DNA of 64,000 bases, taken from positions 18,084,094-18,148,093 of the forward strand of contig OY986967.1 of the NCBI GenBank assembly GCA_963920575.1, read 5' to 3'. Source of the stretch: Narthecium ossifragum. Lineage: Eukaryota > Streptophyta > Magnoliopsida > Dioscoreales > Nartheciaceae. The position numbers were made by a program, and so were the translations under genes. The notes under the pieces are model-generated. The model searched no databases, was not told the origin of the DNA, and saw only the letters and a program-made list of their open reading frames with translations. This document shows, one piece after another, positions 60,303 to 64,000 of the stretch. How positions within the stretch are numbered: position 1 is the stretch's first letter; each line of letters starts with the position of its first letter.

Positions 60303-61320
60303 TGTTAGCCCAGATATTGTTTTGATGATGTCAATATATAATTGATGATAAAACAATGATTTAATATTATTATCCTTTAATTTGGAAAGCATTAAAATCA
60401 TATTTAATGAGTTTTTGTGCTGACGGTCGATGCGACGGACGATGCATGGATCGACCGTGGGGTATGGCGGTTGATGCGTGGATCGACCGCGGAAGATGTT
60501 CTGGGAAAATAAGCTGACGGTCGATGGATCAATCGACCGTGGCCTATGTGACTTGGCTCAAAGGGAGCGACGGTCGATCGGTGTATCGACCGTGGGAAGC
60601 AGTTTTCTAGACAGAGCCTGACAGACGATGTCACGGTCGATGGGAAGGTCGACCGTGAGGCTTGACGGTCGATAGGTGGATCGACCGTGGCTCAAGAAAA
60701 GCCTGGCGGACGATGTCACGGACGATGCGACGGTCGACCGTGAGCCCAGAAATGAGCCGTTAAAGAGCCGTTGCAAGAGAAAGAAATAGCCGTTGGGAGG
60801 CTATTTGGAAGGGTTGGAAGCTCAGCTATAAAAGAGAAAGTCCAACAAACTTGCCAATGACTTAAAGGGAGTTAAGGGATTATTGTAGTCATATTCTAGC
60901 AAGTTTCTATCTCTTATTAGTGAGCTAAACCTTTGTAAAACTACTTCAAGTGTGAAGTAGACATTGAGAGAAATATCCAAGAGAGAGCTTGGAGAGATTG
61001 TAAGGTTGCCAAGCACCCGTAAACTTGGTGATAGGTTGCCAAGCATCCGGAAGCTTGGTGGACAACTTGTAAGAGGTCTTGCAAGTAGTGGAACCTCAAG
61101 TAGTGCCTTGAGAGAGTGGACGTAGGCAAGGTTTGCCGAACCACTATAAAATCTGGTGCAATCTCTCTATCTCTCATCTCTTATCATCCTTGCTTTAATA
61201 TAGATTTACTTCTCTTATCATTGCAAGCATATTATTTGATTAGACTCATCCTACTCAGATTTCCTTAATTGATTTTATTGTTTAAAGCCTAAGACAACCC
61301 CCCCCCCTCTTAGAGGTTCA
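60303..61320 (+). repeat. 3' LTR of the gag-only derivative (1,018 bp)
   Basis: Nearly the same as the 5' LTR, with scattered substitutions. Extra length comes mainly from a tandem duplication of about 34 bases (GGTTGCCAAGCA repeated at about 61,003 and 61,033). Palindromes at 60,422-60,741; TATA box at 60,826. Confidence 0.9.
60422..60741. repeat. GGTCGATG / ATCGACCGTG palindrome array (derivative 3' LTR)
   Basis: Same array as at 57,669 with several base changes; some words are better preserved here (TCACGGTCGATGG) and some worse (GGAAGGTCGACC). Confidence 0.85.
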
Positions 61321-62104
61321 AACCATGCATCAAGCCAACCCTATGCTAGTCTAGTAGAGCCTAATCAAGAGATTAGATCAGAAACCCTACCTCTGGACCA
61401 CACGAAAACTCCTCTGGTCATCCACATCGTTGCCGTCGGTCACCTCTAATCACGGCCGTCGTCTCTCTCTGGTCGCCGTCGCCAAGCTCCTCCTTCGCAG
61501 TCGACGTGAGGGACCCAACTGTTGCTCTCTCTTCCAGCCGCGGTTGCCGTAGCTAGGATCTCCACCCATCGCCGCTTCGCCCAGTCACCAGGCTTGTCGT
61601 CGCTGAAGAAGAAGGCCCAGCCACTGTCGTCGACCTCTCCTCTAGTCATGGATCTCTCCTCTCTCTCTCTCTCTCCCGATCGCGCTGTAGCTCTCTCTCT
61701 CGCGCTCGGGTACTGCTCCCTCTCCCCTCTCTATCACGAGCCCTAACGGGAGAAGGAAAAGGTTTAAGGGGGGTTTATATACTAAAGATTTAAAATCATA
61801 TGATGGCCGTCCGATCAACAGGATCTGATCCTAGCTGATCAGACCTCAATCCTTGCGATCGAACCCAGATCCTCCGATCTAGGGTGCTCCTAATGGTCTA
61901 GTCAAGCACATACATCATTACAAGGCCGTGTGTGCACAACGCGTGTGTGTAACCGCCTCCGCCAAGGATAATTTACCAAATTACCCCCGAAGTCGCAACG
62001 ATCAAAGGAGATCGCAAAGTAAGGCCAACCGAGCCAAACCAACCGAACCAGACCCTTGACCGACGCGGTCGGACCAGGTTGGAGGTACGGGTCCTCACAG
62101 GCCG

Positions 62105-62386
62105 GGTCCTCCACTAGCTGGTACGTCTTCGTTAGGAAAGGCGTCGGCAACGTCCTCTGCCCCTCCGACGCCAACGTCGCGGGCGGCTCCCACGCTTGCT
62201 CCACCGGCCGCTGCGGGCTCATCGTGCCACCACCAACACAGAGATGGTGGATGTGGGACCCACCGATAGCTTAGAAAAGTCCAAAACAATGTTTGAAAAG
62301 TCCAAAATCGGTCATGTGACCGGTTTGCCGTCAACTTCTCCTAACGGTGTCTAGATGGAAGGTTAAAAATGTAAGTCATTGAAAAT
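62105..62386. other. Right part of the MULE interior, captured sequence of unknown origin
   Basis: GC-rich sequence at 62,105-62,230 is open in several frames; the plus strand reads [18 protein letters not shown] and ACSTGRCGL, which looks protein-like but matches nothing I can name. It may be a second captured fragment or the damaged N-terminal part of the protease region. AT-rich DNA then leads into the right TIR. Confidence 0.35.
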
Positions 62387-62460
62387 ATATGGTTCATTTT
62401 GAACGGTTTTAAAACATAAGGTTCAAACAGAACATTTCCTAAAAACAAGGTAGTAAAGTG

Positions 62461-62649
62461 TTATTTGCCATTTTTGAAATATTCAAAGTAGGCTTGTTTC
62501 GCATCCTCCATTGACCTATACTTCTTATAGCAAGCCCTAGAGAATCCCGAAACCTGTGCACGACATTCTTCCCAAGTTTGATAAATGCCTTGTCTTCTAC
62601 CTCTAAATACCACATAGGATGGAGCCATACCTATGAATACAAGTAACAT
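62461..62649 (-). pseudogene. RNase H1 N-terminal (RNA/DNA hybrid-binding) domain ORF, cut by the MULE
   Basis: The minus-strand frame reads APSYVVFRGRRQGIYQTWEE, then VSGFSRACYKKYRSMEDAKQ and FEYFKN. This is the RNase H1 N-terminal domain (short, Trp/Tyr-rich, often a separate module in plants). The last three codons come from the MULE terminus: the 10-bp target duplication lies in the FKN codons. Left of the MULE, at 44,305 downward, the same frame continues EDKFLILN and stops, so the insertion hit the very end of this ORF. I see no partner catalytic RNase H domain and cannot tell whether the ORF was a gene or itself part of a repeat. Confidence 0.5.
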
Positions 62650-64000
62650 CTATGAATACAAGTAACACCCAAATAACAACACTCACAAACCAAATAAGAT
62701 GCAACATTACTTCATCACACAATAGGAACACCATCATAGTTGTTTGATCAAAGTCATTACATGAAAGTCAGATTTCTGAAAAGCACTTAACCCACATGTT
62801 AACAACCAAGCATCACTTCACATGCCAAACAAAACATAGTTTCCCACAAGACTAGAAATTAAATTGTCCAGATAACAGCTCCAACAAGCCTTCCAAAAAG
62901 CACTTAACCCACACAAGACTAATTACTAGGACCACCTCTTGCACTAGCTAGGAATTTGTCCATCCATATCTTGCGATAGCGCTCGCTCTTCCCTAGAAAA
63001 TATCTTGCTTTTGTATCATTCCTCATGAGTTGATCATAAGCATCCACGAGATCTTGCTATCGATTGCACGGGTACGTTCGTTTTCTAGGATCTCATAGAT
63101 CTAAATCATGAACATATAGCAATAGACCATGGTTTGGATTACTATAGCATGTCTTTGTTGATCGTCAGCATACATATCATCCATCTACAAGACATGGAGT
63201 ACCAATCCTTATGTTAACAAGTAGAAAAATTAGGAATTGGATTACTATAGTATGTATGACATGTCATGCCAGGAGCCATGAAAATTATAGCCAACTAGTT
63301 GCTTCTAATTCTGCCTATAGGTGTTCAACAAGAATTTAAAACAAAGAAAGAACAAAAATATAATATGCTCCGCATTTTTAACTAGAATTTGAGACAAAGA
63401 AGTAGAAAAATTATAGCCAACTAATTGCTTAGAATACAACATGCAATATCTTCCACATGCTAGGAAGTAGTTATCCACATGGGTGAATGTAGCAAATGAA
63501 AAATCACATAGAAGGGCAAGGAACACAAAGGAAGAGTGCAAATGGATACAACGAGACAGTCTCATCTTCTTATTAATCTACAACTTACTTCTGCACAGAT
63601 CCAAGAGTCTCCCAAGATCCTAAAAACCTTAATGCCATAAAAATTTACCACGTAAAACTTCCCCAAAATCCAATTCCTTGGTTCTTAAATTATCGAAATT
63701 ATATTTCATTCTAAAAACTTTCTAATCTCCAATGTTCAATGTCTAGAAACCCATGTCCGGACGACCAATAGAAGAAACTAGCAAAAGAATCAAAAAGAAA
63801 AAAAGGAAATGCACCCCTAGTCTCAGAATCAATGCGTCAAAACTCCCAAACACAAAATTAAAACCTCCCTGTTTATGATTCGAAAAGGGAATAGAAAGTA
63901 GCAAGCCTTAATGAAAATTGATGGAGAAAAAAACCCAATGCCACACTAAAAACTCAAGGATCTTGATCTCCCAAGAACAAAAACCTCTACTTTCTCAACA
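62650..64000. other. AT-rich right end of the window
   Basis: Apart from the decayed ORF at 62,921-63,190, nothing is supported. The phrase AAAAGCACTTAACCCACA occurs twice (about 62,777 and 62,897), a short local duplication. Bases 63,200-64,000 show no gene, RNA or repeat boundary that I can see. Confidence 0.4.
62921..63190 (-). pseudogene. Decayed ORF of unknown family
   Basis: The minus strand holds a protein-like reading split over two frames. Upstream it reads MDDMYADDQQRHAIVIQ, a stop, then IYEILENERTRAIDS; after a frame change it reads QDLVDAYDQLMRND, YFLGKSERYRKIWMDKF and LASARGG before a stop at 62,921. The charged, helix-like wording recalls transposase-associated or Myb/SANT-type plant proteins, but I cannot assign it. 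One stop and one frame change suggest a pseudogene; an intron is an alternative. Confidence 0.3.

Larger units (their letters stand above)
57548..61320 (+). mobile_element. Gag-only Sirevirus-type derivative, complete with both LTRs (3,773 bp)
   Basis: LTRs at 57,548-58,532 and 60,303-61,320 start TGTTAGCCCAGATATTG and end in TTCA; a perfect AACCA duplication flanks the element (57,543-57,547 and 61,321-61,325). Inside are a primer-binding site, a broken gag and two polypurine tracts, but no protease, integrase, RT or RNase H. It can only have moved using proteins from a full element. It is nested in family-A copy 8, in opposite orientation to the full Sirevirus 2.2 kb to its left. Confidence 0.9.
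45180..62099 (-). mobile_element. LTR family A, copy 8: solo LTR, split by two Sirevirus-type elements
   Basis: On the plus strand it opens TATCACGCCCCGACCC (TG decayed to TA) and closes TACGGGTCCTCACA; flanks GGCCC and GGCCG match at four of five. Its own parts are 45,180-45,689, 55,360-57,547 and 61,326-62,099, about 3.5 kb, the family's long form like copy 6. The reversed GTAGGGTTCTACTCTACG landmark is exactly where the Sirevirus went in (GTAAGGTTC before, GTTCTACTATACG after). It sits in the captured-gene part of the MULE. Confidence 0.75.
44306..62469 (-). mobile_element. Mutator-like element (Pack-MULE type), split by nested retrotransposons
   Basis: The left terminus (44,306-44,390, starting GGGCAAATAACACTTTAC) and the right terminus (62,387-62,469, ending AGTAAAGTGTTATTTGCC) are inverted repeats of about 85 bases with few mismatches. 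A perfect 10-bp duplication, ATTTTTGAAA, flanks them (44,296-44,305 and 62,470-62,479). Long TIRs and 9-10-bp duplications are the mark of MULEs. Without the nested LTR the element is about 1.24 kb, carries no transposase and contains an aspartic-protease gene piece, so it fits a Pack-MULE. Strand follows the captured gene. Confidence 0.8.

Noticed and set aside
62461..62649. Endogenous pararetrovirus, suggested by the viroplasmin-like fold of the RNase H1 N-terminal domain
   Set aside because: That domain is common in plant cellular RNase H1 and related ORFs. No viral coat, movement or polymerase sequence lies nearby.
1..64000. tRNA, rRNA or organelle DNA insertions
   Set aside because: None was recognised by eye. 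The only tRNA-related words are the retrotransposon primer-binding sites.

Overview
This window is nuclear DNA from a flowering plant. It carries spliced genes with plant GT-AG introns, a WUSCHEL-related homeobox gene, a filament-like plant protein gene, and large nests of plant LTR retrotransposons, including a Sirevirus-type Ty1/copia element primed by initiator tRNA-Met. I cannot name the species. Nothing looks prokaryotic.

Layout. Bases 1-13,600 are the gene-bearing part. A five-exon filament-like plant protein (FPP) gene lies at 3,236-9,305 (+) and a three-exon WOX4-type homeobox gene at 12,798-13,594 (+), separated by AT-rich intergenic DNA with microsatellites. From about 13,950 to the end the window is almost entirely transposable elements nested in one another. 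A weak pair of exons of an unrecognised gene (22,605-24,548, +) is the only other candidate host gene in that part. A broken RNase H1 N-terminal-domain ORF and another decayed ORF lie near the right end.

The repeats resolve into stacks whose boundaries I fixed by terminal TG/CA and target-site duplications (TSDs). LTR family A (starts TGTGAGGACC, ends near GGGTCGGGGCGTGACA, 1.7-3.5 kb) is present about ten times, mostly as solo LTRs or fragments. One copy is followed by a decayed Ty3/gypsy gag-protease. Family B (about 1.55 kb) and family C (about 1.48 kb) are other solo LTRs. Stack 1 is a family-B solo LTR (25,302-39,746, TSD CAATT) split by a family-A LTR (26,202-38,056, TSD CTATA), which is itself split by further solo LTRs, and by a Sirevirus-like solo LTR (38,261-39,300, TSD CTTTA). 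Stack 2 is a Mutator-like element with a captured aspartic-protease fragment (44,306-62,469, 10-bp TSD), split by a family-A solo LTR (45,180-62,099). That LTR contains a nearly intact 9.7-kb Sirevirus (45,690-55,359, minus) and a gag-only Sirevirus derivative (57,548-61,320, plus, TSD AACCA).

The most unusual signal is that LTRs of Ty1/copia and of non-copia families carry arrays of the same kind of CpG-bearing palindrome (GGTCGACC or GGATCGATCC and variants). In most families the array sits just upstream of the LTR TATA box. No standard feature type explains this. It could be a shared regulatory or silencing target, or a structure-forming element.

All calls come from reading the sequence by eye. 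Family assignments rest on remembered motifs, and no database search was possible.
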